NCBI GenBank assembly: GCA_008921705.1
Contig: VFFE01006859.1
Coordinates: forward strand, 203,708-267,707
Direction of reading: 5' to 3'
Source: Burhinus oedicnemus
Taxonomy: Eukaryota > Chordata > Aves > Charadriiformes > Burhinidae
Length of the DNA: 64,000 nucleotides
Under the pieces are notes generated by a model. It was not told the origin of the DNA. It made no database searches and saw only the letters and a program-made list of their open reading frames with translations. Of the stretch, positions 1 through 10,760 are shown piece by piece. Numbering within the stretch: the stretch's first letter is position 1; every line of letters begins with the position of its first letter. Position numbers and translations under genes: made by a program.

Positions 1-716
1 TCCCCCTGCCTTTTTTTTTTTTTAAACTCTATTCAGCTTTTCCCATGTAAAGTGGGAATCATATGACTGTATATCAATGACTCTGGATTCACAAGATGAA
101 AGATAAAAATGAGAAGATATGCATCTGAGATTATGATATTCCTCCAGAGAACACTTGCAAAAAACCTAACTTTATTACAGCTTATTATGTTTCAGAAACA
201 TGGATTTCGCACTTTATCTTGAAGGTGGCATTGCTAAAAGGAGGAGGAGCAGCTTTAGGCTAGAGGCACAGTGAATTTATGTTCTCCCACTTTTTCATTA
301 ACAAAGCAGGCATTTGACTATGCTATCTTTCAACTTTTCAAATACTAAAATAATGAGAGAGATGAGAAGTCCACTAAATAACAAATATAAATGACTTGAA
401 GCTACAGGAAATTTCCTACATTGGGAATGTCTGAATTCCCATAGGAGTATTTAAAGCAATGCAAAAAACCCCCACAATTTTAAAAATGAACAATTCCAAA
501 AATTCTACCTGAAAATGTTATCCACACAATTAAACATGAATATTTGTTTCTGTCTATATAACCAGCTTATAATGCATCACCTGTATAAATTAATCATATT
601 TGATTCCACATAATGTTGGCATATATTTTACTGAGCTGTAATAATGAACATTCATCACTCTGCAGCCAAAATACCACAGAAAATCATGTACAAAATATAT
701 CAGATAATACAGTCAC
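1..716 (-). other. UGGT2: UGGT2 intron 3 (partial)
   Basis: Sequence downstream of exon 3 on the minus strand, entered through a GT donor at 715-716. I looked for the next UGGT2 exon, which in the family opens with a conserved Ala-Ala-Asp-Glu-Pro-Pro-Pro stretch, and did not find its coding signature here, so exon 4 should lie left of position 1. AT-rich, no recognisable repeat. Confidence 0.7.
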
Positions 717-847
717 CTGCTGAAACATCTGAACAGTTGGAGAATATGCCCGTATGGAAAGTGCAAACTTCAATAGATTGATTTGCAAATTGGATAAAAA
801 TTGTCCTGCTTTCTTCAAGATTAAATTGTAATAGGAATGCTCAGAAT
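717..847 (-). CDS. UGGT2: UGGT2 coding exon 3 (UDP-glucose:glycoprotein glucosyltransferase 2)
   Basis: This 131-bp exon encodes residues 78-121 of the joined protein. UGGT enzymes sit in the ER lumen, recognise incompletely folded glycoproteins and put one glucose back on the N-glycan so that calnexin and calreticulin rebind. What is seen: a polypyrimidine tract and CAG acceptor (848-850), then a reading frame with SYYNLILKKAGQFL and LLKFALSIRAYSP, which match UGGT2 as I remember it closely, then a CAG/GTGACT donor. The first codon is split: exon 2 supplies G and this exon AT, making Asp. The exon ends in phase 0. The segment belongs to the first thioredoxin-like domain of the folding sensor; the glucosyltransferase domain is far downstream and not in the window. 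UGGT1 is the alternative, but the residue choices and the HS6ST3 neighbour favour UGGT2. Confidence 0.93.
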
Positions 848-3800
848 CTGTTGAAGGAAAAAAAAAACCAAAACATTTGGTATTTAGCCATAAATGGTAT
901 GGCATATCTACCTGTGCTACATAATAGGCAAATATTATGTTAGCATTGCTTGGCAGTTCAAAAGTCTTGAACATTGTCCGCTGATAATTGTTTCCTTTAC
1001 TACCAATTCTAAAGGCCTAATGCAACATAAATGCAACAAAAGTGAGTGCAATAGTAGTAGTTAACGTCTTAAATAATTTTGAGCAATATAAAAATCGACT
1101 CAAGACAATAATGTCTCTCTGCAGACCCAAATGGAAAGTCTTGAATAGAGCTTATTAATTTATTTCTATTTATCAAGCTTATGCTAGCCTTTTAATGCAA
1201 ATTTTGCAGGTTACTTACTTTCAACCAGCATTATTTTACAAATTATTTCCTCACATTTAGTCTTAAAAACACTCCAACCATGCAACTTGCATAAATAAAA
1301 ATCTTCTAAAGGTGACATTCTTTGGGCTACTCTCACATACCCTATTTCTTCCTTAAAGACAAGTGATAAACAAGAGTATGAGAATGGATGCAATATGTGA
1401 GGCAGCTTCCCCCCTCCCTGCATATCTCGCCTTCTCAAGGCCAAAATTAGGACTCCGAGTAAGAAGGAAGGTGGATGGTGTCTGGGAATGACAGGAAGTG
1501 ATAATAAAGTACATTGGTTGGAAATAATTAACCTTAATTTCTTCTTCTAAAGGCATATTCAAGAGAATATTGTCATGCTGTCCTTGGACTGTGAGGCAAA
1601 AAAGCCTAATTAGAAAGAGGTTGTAATATTGTTTTATCAAGTTGTGAAAAAGACCTGTATCTGTTTAAGGAATAATGCTCACCAAAATGTTAAATCAGGC
1701 TGTATACATTGTACTATATGATATTCTTGAACACAAACAAATGAGAGTTAGGGAACCAAAGCTGTGACCCTACCAAGCCTTGTGCACCATCCCTGTTCCA
1801 GAGGTTGCTCTTCCACAGGAGGAACAGGTGAAACACATGTGAAGCAGTCCAGAATTGCCAACTTATGGCCCAAAACGCCCCATATCTATGTAATCAGCAT
1901 GTATTTTACTTACATTGATAGATACAACCTGGAAACTGCAGTGATTCAAGATCTTTTTCACGTGTAATTCAAATATTCTCCTATAAAAGTGAAAATTTGC
2001 AGCAAAGTGAAAGTGAGTTGCGGGAAGAACCATTCTAGCTGTCCAGCTTGAATTTGTGTTCTTAGGTCAACACCGTATTTTAAAGATGCTCTTGCTGTGA
2101 AAGCAGAATGATCATCCCAGTAGGAAACTCCTTTAGGGGTCCAACAAGGCACCAAATTTTTACACAGCGTGAAAATCATCTCACATGATTTTACCTCCCT
2201 CAGCTGCAGAAGATCTCAGAAGTACTTGTATCAAATGATGACTGCAGCAATCAAAATGCCATTCCCTCACTATGGCCTAGGTTCCAGCAAAACATTAGAC
2301 TACATACAATAGCCCTATAGGCCATAGTTTTGGAAATATCCATGAACTGCTCCCAGCAGTTCTGTATATAATTTTCACGACTAAGCACTTCCTGTCTTCT
2401 CACTTTCCTCTTTACAACTCCTAATCTTCTTTTGTTCTTAAAGCCTCTAGGATCTCCTTTCTGCCTTTTCCTCCTTCTTAAAATTAATTATTTAGAAAGG
2501 CTGAGTTTGCTGTAGTTCACTAGAAAAAAATAATCTAAGATGACAAAAGGGTATGCTCTGCATTTCCAGGAAGCTGCCTTCCCATAAACTGTGTATGATC
2601 ATTACTCTTTAACTTTAAATTCAACGGACAAAAACCGTATCTCTTCTATCTTTTCTAAACCCATACATAGCTCCGGCAGAACTCAAATGAGATAAATTTG
2701 GCTTCACATGTTCCAAGCAGTGAATGTAAAAAATCTGGAAGTGGCAAATACTTCTAGATTGAAATGTCTTTCCAATAACTATACTTTCAAATTTTCTTCA
2801 AATTATCTCGACAAAAATCAAAATTCGATCTGAAATTTCTGCCTCTCCATTCAGCCCCAAATAACATCCTATTGAACATAATGAAGAGTTATTAAATGTA
2901 CAAGTCTAAAGATGCCACCTCATTAAAACATTTTTACCACAAGTCTTTAAATTCTTTGGCTTATGAATTCCAGCTGTGCTTTCACAACTCTGTATAAAAT
3001 AGCTGACATTTTTGCTCTGAAAGATGATTAAGACAATGATGATTTTAATGAGTAAAAGAAAAAAAGATAGTTTTCATGTGCCTTCAAAAATGGTTGTGTA
3101 ACATGTTGACAAGGTTACACTTATCAAATCATGCATCCACTCCCACTACTTCAACTTATATTAACACTGCTGGCTTCATTCAGACTTCAATTGTACTTTA
3201 AACGTCACCAAGATAAATTAATCCACATCAAATGCTATACAATCCACCTAATGCAAAAACATTTTTTTAAAGTTTATTACATACAGAACTATGGTTCCAG
3301 TTTGGCAAATTATTTTCACATAGTATTTGCTCCTTGAAACTTGGTAACTACTTGTCCTCTAGGCACATTTTAATACTGCATTCTATGCCAAAGAGTAGAA
3401 GTCATTTTAAATTTTAGGATGTTACAGGGAACCACGGAGAAACAGATGTTTCTGGTCATAAAATGCTGCATGATAGCATATTACCACTAAATTCATTAAC
3501 AAAGTTGATCTAAAAATAAATAAATGAGACAACATTAATAGGATACAGCTCCAGATTTCAGCCATCTGAACGCATGTGTATGAGCTACATATCTGTGAAT
3601 TTCCATTCTAGCCAAGAGAGATACAGCCTAGTAGCCAACAAAACCTGAAAAGCTATTTAGCTCACTCTAAAGATGTCTACATTTGTCAGCTGAATAGCTC
3701 TCTCAACTCCTGTAGCCAAATTAATTAGATTGACAAGAACTGAACAATTAGCTAAGCAGACTCATTTAAACACTGACTTTTACTATCCATAATCTACAGC

Positions 3801-6351
3801 AGTATCTCACGTCACAGGTAGACTAAAAATAATTAAAGGGAGACGACCAGGACGGTCACAAAAGGAAAAGCCTGTATCACAGCTCCTCAGATCCCATGCA
3901 CACACAGCACAAAATTCATCTGAATATATGCTGGTGGCCCACAGGAGAATTCAAAGTACTGAGGCACAAGCGGCAGGGAGAGTAAACATAAGGGACATAA
4001 TTAGTCACAAGAGCAGAGGCTGCTGTGATCATTATTTTGAGGGATTGGAGTATGGGGATTGTTCCAACTGCATAGATGTGTATATCTGTATCTATACACC
4101 AGCTAGGGAATTAAAGATCCCAGGCAACAGCAGCTCAGGCAATCACTGGCCAGTCAAATCCCTATGACATTCAAGCAAGATGCTGGTACAAAGGGAATAC
4201 TTGAATTTATTGTATGATTATTATAGAAGTGCCATGCTTGTGAAACTGATCCTGTTGAATCGTTGATACGTATGTAAAAAAATACTTATCTGATTTAGTT
4301 GTGAATAACGTATAGTCTTTTAGATTACAACAAATAATTTGCATGACTTGTTTATATGTAATACGCTGTTGTATTTTTTTCAGAGAAAATAGTTTCCCTA
4401 TTAGTATGTTTGTGTGGGGTTTCTGTGTGATGTGGGGTTTTTTTGTTGTTTTTTTGTTTGTTTTTTTTTAATATGTACTTAAGAGGCTGCTGAAAATTCA
4501 ACATATAAACTGAACCACTTGGGAAGACAGTAGACGCTCAAGTTATAATTAGTCGGCAGGGAAATGGCTACTTACCTTCATTCTGTGTTCCTAAATTAAT
4601 CTTTTGAGATATAAAAGCAGCAGCAAGTTTAAAATGCAATCTTCAGTGTTTTGCAATTGTGCTGGTTTTAATATGAAATTTTTGCAGCTTTGATTTCTTT
4701 ATAACATACATGCAGCCCAAAATAGCACCATCTGCATTTCCAAATCTTCCACAAGCCTGGTGGCAAATATGTTGCATATTAAGTAGACATACACAATGTT
4801 GTCCATGCTACCTGAAGACCTCACTCTTAACTTAATATAGTGTACCCCATCATTAACTTTTTCATGTTTTTCCTAGTGTATAACCTCAATGATGCCCAAG
4901 TTGATTTGAGTTCATATTAAAGAAAATGTTAAAACAACCAAATACATCACCAGAATAAATGCTTTACCAAATTCCCCATACATTGTTCCTACCAAATCCA
5001 TTAAATCGCTACGTATATCATAGCTAAACAGACCATTACTCGATCTAATTTGCTAAGGCTGAATATTTTAAATGAGCAAGTTAAGAACAGATGCTGATTT
5101 TTCTAAATTTAAAATAAATTTCGAGAAACAATAAGCAATGAATTGGAAATCATCCAAGGGATGATTTAAAAGAAAAAAACAAAAAACCCACCATATTTGA
5201 TTTTTTTGAAATTTTAGCTTTAACATTTCATGACTCTTCTGAAACACTCAACAGTAGGTTGGGATACAAAACTATCATCCAATTCTCCTATAAACCCAGT
5301 TTTTCAGCTTCAAATCTAGGAATTCTTTACCGTCTACGAAAGTGTTTCTATGCTTTTATTTCCCAGTTATCCATCCTATCTACTCTTGATATCATCCAGA
5401 GCAGAACTGAAAAGTCAATCACCCCAACCAATCCTTTTAAAGTCAGATCTTTTAATTTGCTCAGGTAGTTGTTACTTGAGCCTTAATGCATCATGAACAT
5501 TCCTCTACGTCCATGTGTCTTGACATGCCACAGCCAAGATGGATCCCATTCCGCACCATCCAGACAACCAACTTCTCCTCGGAGGTATACTATTACACAC
5601 CTCTCGTAACTGTGACGTGCCACTATTTCAGTATCAGTATTCTTCGCTCTAGCTGACCATTTCATCGTAGATGTCTAATGCAGACTTCCCTACTGAAAGT
5701 GGCTTAACTATTGCTGGATACATATGATGCTCATAATATTTCTATTTCACACTTAGTATGTTGACTTCAGTAAGATGCTCTGAAGTTGGAAGACTCAATA
5801 TTGATGTGATTTTGTCATTAAATAACCACTTTCTTTTCCTTTAGAGCTGAATCTTTCCTTCTCATTTTGCTCATAAAGAGCACTGGTTTGCTTGTATACT
5901 ACTACCCCAACTATGAATTGACTTTTAGGAAAACCACTTGGTGCCAGAACGTTCAATTTTTGTGCATTATAAACATAAGAGTTTGTTGGCCACAATGACA
6001 AATAAACATACACACATCAATTGCTTAGCATGCTTAAATAAAGTAATATTTTAGTACATGCTCAACGCTCCCCACTACCATAATACTTTATTGGCAAGAT
6101 AGACCATGCAGATCATCATACTGGTAATTTATTTATTCTCAATCACACACTTTACCCAGGTGAAATACATAAAGTATGCAGCCAATAGCAAAGTTCAACA
6201 GACATTTGTGTCACTAATGGTAAATGTTGCTAAAGCTTCAAATTCCTTGGAAAGTTGGTTCAAGGAAGCAGACAAGAGATGGCTGATAAAAACCCCTGAC
6301 GCAATCTAATACATTAGTCTTGTTTCAAGGCAGGATCAGCTGCATCTAAAC

Positions 6352-7310
6352 CATTCATAGAAAAAAAAAAAAAGAGTAATTCAAGTCAAAAGTGACTTCT
6401 GGAGGTCACCTCATCCAAATTTTTACTTAGAGATCTAATTTCACTGCTAGATTAGGGCCTTGTGCAGCAGAGTTTTGAGTATCTCCAAGAATGGAGATTC
6501 CATAGCCTCCTGCGGCAGCCTGTTCCAGTGTTTACGCAACCCCATGGCAAAAACATTTTCCTTAGTATCTAACCAAAATTTCCATGTTTCAGCTTGTGCT
6601 CATTGCTTTTTTTCATATTACTGTGTACCTTCAGCAAGGGTCCGGTTTAATGTTCTCTATACCTTCCTAATATAAAGTTGAAGATACAAGGTCTCTCCTT
6701 ACCCTGTTTTCCTCAGGTTGACTAAAACCCAGTTCTCTCAGCCTTTCCTCAGAAGTCTGCTCCAGTTCCCCAGCCACTGTGGTGATCCTCTCCTACACTT
6801 GCTCCAGTACGTCTTGTCTTTCTTTTAACGGGGAGCCCCAACCTGGGCCCAGTACTCCAGAAGCGGTCTCACAAGCGCCACATACAATGGAATAATCACT
6901 TTTCATGACTAGTTGGCTACGCTCTTGCTGATGCAGCCTAGCATGTAGTTGGCATTCTCAGGCATAAGAACTTAATGCAACTCACTGTTGACAAGAATCC
7001 CCAGGTCTGTTTCTCAAAAACCACTTTCTAGTCAGTCAGTACCCCGGTTGCACGCTTGCTGAGATTATTCCAGCCCATGTGCAGGAGTCAGCAAAGCGCC
7101 TTTGCTGAAACTCACCAATGTTTCTGTTGGCCTATCTCTCCAGCCTGCCAAGGCCTCTCTAATGGCAGCCCTACCCTCCAGCTTCTCAATTTCTCCTCCC
7201 AGTTTTGTGTCATTCACAACCTTGTGGAAGGTGTAACCCATGCCACTGTCCTTTGCATTGACAGACCTTAAACTGCATTAGTCAACAGTACTTGCCTCAA
7301 CAAATGCTAT
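6352..7310 (-). mobile_element. CR1 LINE fragment (old, 5'-truncated, minus strand)
   Basis: Read on the minus strand this is the 3' half of a CR1 non-LTR retrotransposon. The 3' end lies near 6352-6400, where the plus strand carries the inverted 'tgacttctggaggtcacctc' tail motif. It continues through the C-terminal reverse-transcriptase region (inverted 'cctgttccagtg', 'aacctgggcccagtactccag') up to the zone just after the catalytic motif near 7200-7310. Many substitutions and stops show that it is inactive and old. An A-run at 6360-6374 interrupts the tail. It lies in sense orientation within the UGGT2 transcript. The 5' boundary is approximate. Confidence 0.85.
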
Positions 7311-7689
7311 AGGTCAAATTCTGGACTTACTTCCATTTTCCTCATGCCCTTACACAGAATGGCTCTGAGCAGCATTCACCACCCAGGCCTACTGTTCTCA
7401 GCGGTTCTCTCTGGTTTTGTTTATACTTCTGACCTCAGACCATCCCCAGTTTTCATCAGCTCATAGTAATTTTCCAGGGTTCTTTTTACCTCTCCAGTTG
7501 ATATCCTGCAACTATAATCACAGTTCTTTGTACATCTTCTGCTTCTACTGTACCCTTTCTAAAGAAATGAAGAGGAAAATAAAGGGAGACAGTAAAGACA
7601 GCATGTTTTACTCAACACAAAAGCGCATCATGGAATCATAAGCAGCAAAACGGTGTTTACCATGCAGGTCCCTGTTCCTTTTCTAGTAA

Positions 7690-7960
7690 CTTTTTTTAAG
7701 TCTATTGGCTGCATTGTGCATCGCTGAGCACTCAAGTAACATTCTCACTGACCTATCCACACGGACACCACAATCTCTTTTTGAGTTGTTTTCAGTCAGT
7801 CACAATCACTGAAGTGTGTTGTTTCTTAAGTTCTCCCTCCCATATACAGTATTTTTGACATAACAAAGATTCATTTCTGTCATCTCACTGCCATTTCCTG
7901 CATGATGTTTCTACGATTTGTTAGCTTTTGACTACTAATGTAACATTCAATTTACCTGAA
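7690..7960 (-). mobile_element. Very old CR1-like LINE remnant
   Basis: The plus strand contains 'gacctatccacacggacaccacaatctcttt' like wording and then, near 7860-7900, a degraded 'catttctgtcatctcactgccatttcctgc' like stretch (given here only as a description of position and word order). This order resembles the inverted middle portion of ancient sauropsid CR1 elements. The match is by eye and weak; it could be chance similarity in T-rich intron. The rest of 7311-8781 shows nothing I recognise. Confidence 0.35.
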
Positions 7961-8781
7961 GTCTCTTCTAGCGGTAGTGTTAGGTCCTCACACTCATGCC
8001 TAAAGAGCTGTACTATTCTGAAGAGCAAAATGAAACAGTCTTACCTTCTTCTGAAGCTTTTTTTCACCTTTTGTTCATCTATTGGCCTACCAAGTAGGTC
8101 TAACATTGACCAACCTGTTGTAGGTTTCCAAGTTCTTCATTACCATGGTCATTTCTAGTAAACTGCTCCCCAGTGTATTTTCTCAGGTGGCTCACTTTCA
8201 TGCTTCATTTCCTGGATTTATGCTTTGTTCTTCTTTCCAAACTTCTAACAACTTAAATATTCTTACGTCTAATCATGCAAGGTTTTTTTTAATCCTATTT
8301 TGACAGCGATAAACATTTATTCTAAAACACCAGTATTGCTGCTAGAAAACAGTCTCTAAGCAATCTACAAGTATTAGACCTTTTTTGGTCATTCTTTTCA
8401 TTCTTTCCTTTAGCTAGCATTCTCATTTTAGTTATTTGTGGGTTTCTCTCCCCTACAAACATGCATCTTACACTGAACATGAAGTCTGAATATCCTATAA
8501 GCTCTTGCTGAGTCGCATAAGAAGGTAGGTATCTTATAATCTTTACAGTTCTGTTCCATATTGTAACAGCAGTTCAGGCCGTCTCTTCTTTCTTGCTTTT
8601 AGAACGTCTCTACAAGTAGAGTTCCCAGGGGAAAACATGCTACAACTTTCTGAAAGAAATCTACCTAGTAAGCAATAGTGGAAGAGTTAGGCTTTACCTG
8701 ACTGGAACTACTTAATGTGTTAGCTTGATATTTAAAACTTAAATACAGAGCAAGATAATACTAGGATGCTGTTTAACTTAC

Positions 8782-8864
8782 CTCCTTGCTTATAAACTGT
8801 TAGTTCTCGTACTGTTTCCAAGAACTGCCAAAACTTCTCATTACCATCTTCTGCAATAAATTCA
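8782..8864 (-). CDS. UGGT2: UGGT2 coding exon 2
   Basis: This 83-bp exon was missed by simple open-frame calling because it is short. It encodes residues 50-77 (EFIAEDGNEKFWQFLETV and the following RELTVYKQG), closely matching the N-terminal sensor region of UGGT2. The acceptor is TTTTTAAACAG at 8865-8867 and the donor is GGAG/GTAAGT at 8780-8781. Exon 1 ends in AG and this exon begins with T, completing a Ser codon; its final G pairs with AT from exon 3 to give Asp. Both junction phases therefore agree, which is strong support for the three-exon model. Confidence 0.93.
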
Positions 8865-10257
8865 CTGTTTAAAAATAAAAACGAATTGTCCATAGGTTGA
8901 CTTTGTCCAAAGATGTACCACAGTAAAAATCTTCAGTTGTTTAAAATAACAAATACCCAGCAACAACCAAGTATTCAGTGACCATCTAACATTTCTGCAG
9001 CATAAAACACTGAACAGTGGTACATTTTGATTAAAAGAAATTTTGAACAAAATGCTACCAATCTGAACTCAGCAATGAGACCTGTAAAGCAAGCAGACTA
9101 TTCTCTGATACAGAAATAAACATATTTTTTCACTTTATTTTTCCACAGGTATACCAATATATAGTTATAAAATAAAATCAACTCAGCACACACACAAACT
9201 TTATTTAATAGTGGCTAAATATACAAATAAGAACACACACTCTGTCAGGTTATAGTTTTTAATTAAATGACAACATCTGCTATGCAGGGGAGGTCCCCAG
9301 TCTCTGGAACACTTTCAAAGATGGGTTAATCCTTACAAAGCATAAAAGGTAAGGTTTGCTTTATTCCAAACACCATTCTTCCATTTACTGGTAACACTTT
9401 TCCGTTTTGTTTTTTCTTACGGGAACATTAATTGCTTCCCGCCGCCCCTCACCCCCCCGCCTTGTCTGCAAAACAGATCTCTCTAGCATGAGTGTACTGT
9501 TCTCTAATCTTTACTTTGGAAGTTTGCCACCCCTTTGATTACAGAAGCTTGCAATCTTCCCCTTCACAGGAGTTCTCCAAACAGCAGCAAATAATTTTCA
9601 AAACAAAAGAAGATTTTTAAACCAAACTGGCATGGGAGCCACAAAAATATAATACTGGAAAACATTTCCACTTCTAATTTTGAAATTATGATTACAAGTT
9701 AACAATACCTTCCTGAAAAAAGACATGTTTTACTACTACAGCTTCACATCTTTACTAATCCCTTTATACACAATTATTTCATTCACGAGTGAAAACTAAC
9801 TGGGGTGAGATTAAGAGATACTGCTACTCAACGGAAGGTAGGGATTGCGTTGATTTGACCATTGCATCACCTCAACCTAACCCGCAAAACGTCCGAGCAG
9901 GTCAAATACAAAGTAATTTAAATAGCACACTTAAAACGTGGAAAAGCCTGTCAGCACTACCCATAGTATTTTACAAAGGGAGAAAGCAGTCAAGCCTTAT
10001 ACCAAAGGAGTACTTGAACACGCCCTGACAGGAGGAAGAGAGGAGAGAAACGCAGCCATGCCTTTCTTGACAGCCCACCTTCCCTCCCAGCGAACGAAGG
10101 GCCCCCTCCCTCCTCCTGCCCCCTCAGCCAGGCGCCCCCGCCCCCCAAGAGACCACCAGGGGAGGTACCGCCGCCGCTCCCCTTCCCCGGCCTAACGGCC
10201 CCCCCGCGGCAACCGAGGAAGGCAGCAGGAGGAGGAAGAGGAGGAGGCTGCACGCAC
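8865..10257 (-). other. UGGT2: UGGT2 intron 1
   Basis: A 1.4-kb intron with a GTGCGT donor on the minus strand (10252-10257) and a T-rich acceptor before exon 2. The portion near exon 1 (about 10060-10257) is GC-rich and part of the CpG island; the rest is AT-rich. No repeat recognised. Confidence 0.85.
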
Positions 10258-10406
10258 CTCGCCTCCAGCAGCAGCGGGGTCGCCGGCCACTTCGCCGCCA
10301 GCCGGGCCGTCACGGCCTGGGAGGAGGCTGGAGCCCTGCCGCAGGGGCACGGCCGGGCACACAGGAGGGCAAGGAGGAAGGCCGGCAGCAGCGGCCAGCC
10401 CGCCAT
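10258..10406 (-). CDS. UGGT2: UGGT2 coding exon 1 (start codon and signal peptide)
   Basis: 149 bp encoding residues 1-49 plus two bases of codon 50. The ATG at 10404-10406 starts MAGWPLLPAFLLALLCARPC, a hydrophobic ER signal peptide (core about residues 4-16, likely cleaved around residues 22-29). It is followed by QAVTARLAAKWPATPLLLEA; the AKWP-TPLLLEA block is the conserved start of the mature UGGT protein. The donor is GAGGCGAG/GTGCGT. The frame remains open upstream for dozens of codons, but the nearest upstream start-like codon (about 10583) is TTG and overlaps the CCAAT boxes, so I take 10406 as the start. The sequence is very GC-rich, as usual for a first exon in a CpG island. It lies head-to-head with HS6ST3. 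Confidence 0.92.
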
Positions 10407-10760
10407 GAGGGGGAAGGGGCAGTAAACGGCGCTCTGAGCCGCCGCCGCCGCCGCCCCACACAGCTCCCACCGCCCCCTCAGCCTCGGCGTGCGCACCCCC
10501 GCCCCGCCCACACGGCCGCTACCTTGCTCGCACTGGCTGCGCTGTGCCCTCGCTATCGGGCTATTGGTCAGCCCATGGACCAATCAGGCGCTGACGCCAA
10601 ATAAATAGCGGGGCTAGCCAGGCTCGCGCGCTGACACGCGGCGCTGGGGGCGGTACGGTCCGGCGGCTCGCGCCCCCGCGCAAGCGCAGGGGGTGGTGCT
10701 CGCGCCGCCTCCCTCAGGCGGGGCCCTGTCCCCGCTCTGCGAGGGGTGGGGAGAGACCCT
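10407..10760 (-). promoter_or_regulatory. UGGT2: UGGT2 promoter / CpG island
   Basis: GC- and CpG-rich sequence directly upstream of the UGGT2 start. Two CCAAT-type boxes in opposite orientation sit at 10563-10567 (ATTGG on plus) and 10580-10584 (CCAAT on plus), about 160-180 bp before the ATG, a plausible NF-Y arrangement. An AT-rich TATA-like word (AAATAAATAG, 10599-10608) lies on the far side of the CCAAT boxes relative to UGGT2, so it is badly placed for UGGT2 but correctly placed for weak divergent plus-strand transcription. The transcription start cannot be located from sequence alone. Confidence 0.7.

Larger units (their letters stand above)
848..8781 (-). other. UGGT2: UGGT2 intron 2
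   Basis: A 7.9-kb intron bounded by a GTAAGT donor (minus strand, 8781 downward) and a TTTCCTTCAACAG acceptor at 848-850. It holds an old CR1 (6352-7310), a very old CR1-like piece (7690-7960) and T-rich runs such as 4436-4470. Outside these I see only AT-rich unique sequence; the short open frames have no recognisable domain. Confidence 0.85.

Noticed and set aside
684..974. 96-codon minus-strand frame as a stand-alone gene
   Set aside because: Only its middle (717-847) is coding; the two ends are intron sequence read through the splice sites of UGGT2 exon 3.
9990..10583. 197-codon minus-strand open frame covering the UGGT2 first exon
   Set aside because: It starts at a TTG, passes through the CCAAT boxes and reads past the exon 1 donor into intron 1. 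Only the 49 codons from 10406 to 10260 fit the family.
10563..10600. ER-stress response element (CCAAT-N9-CCACG) at the UGGT2 promoter
   Set aside because: After each CCAAT the required CCACG is absent (ACGCC and GCGAG are found), so there is no canonical element.
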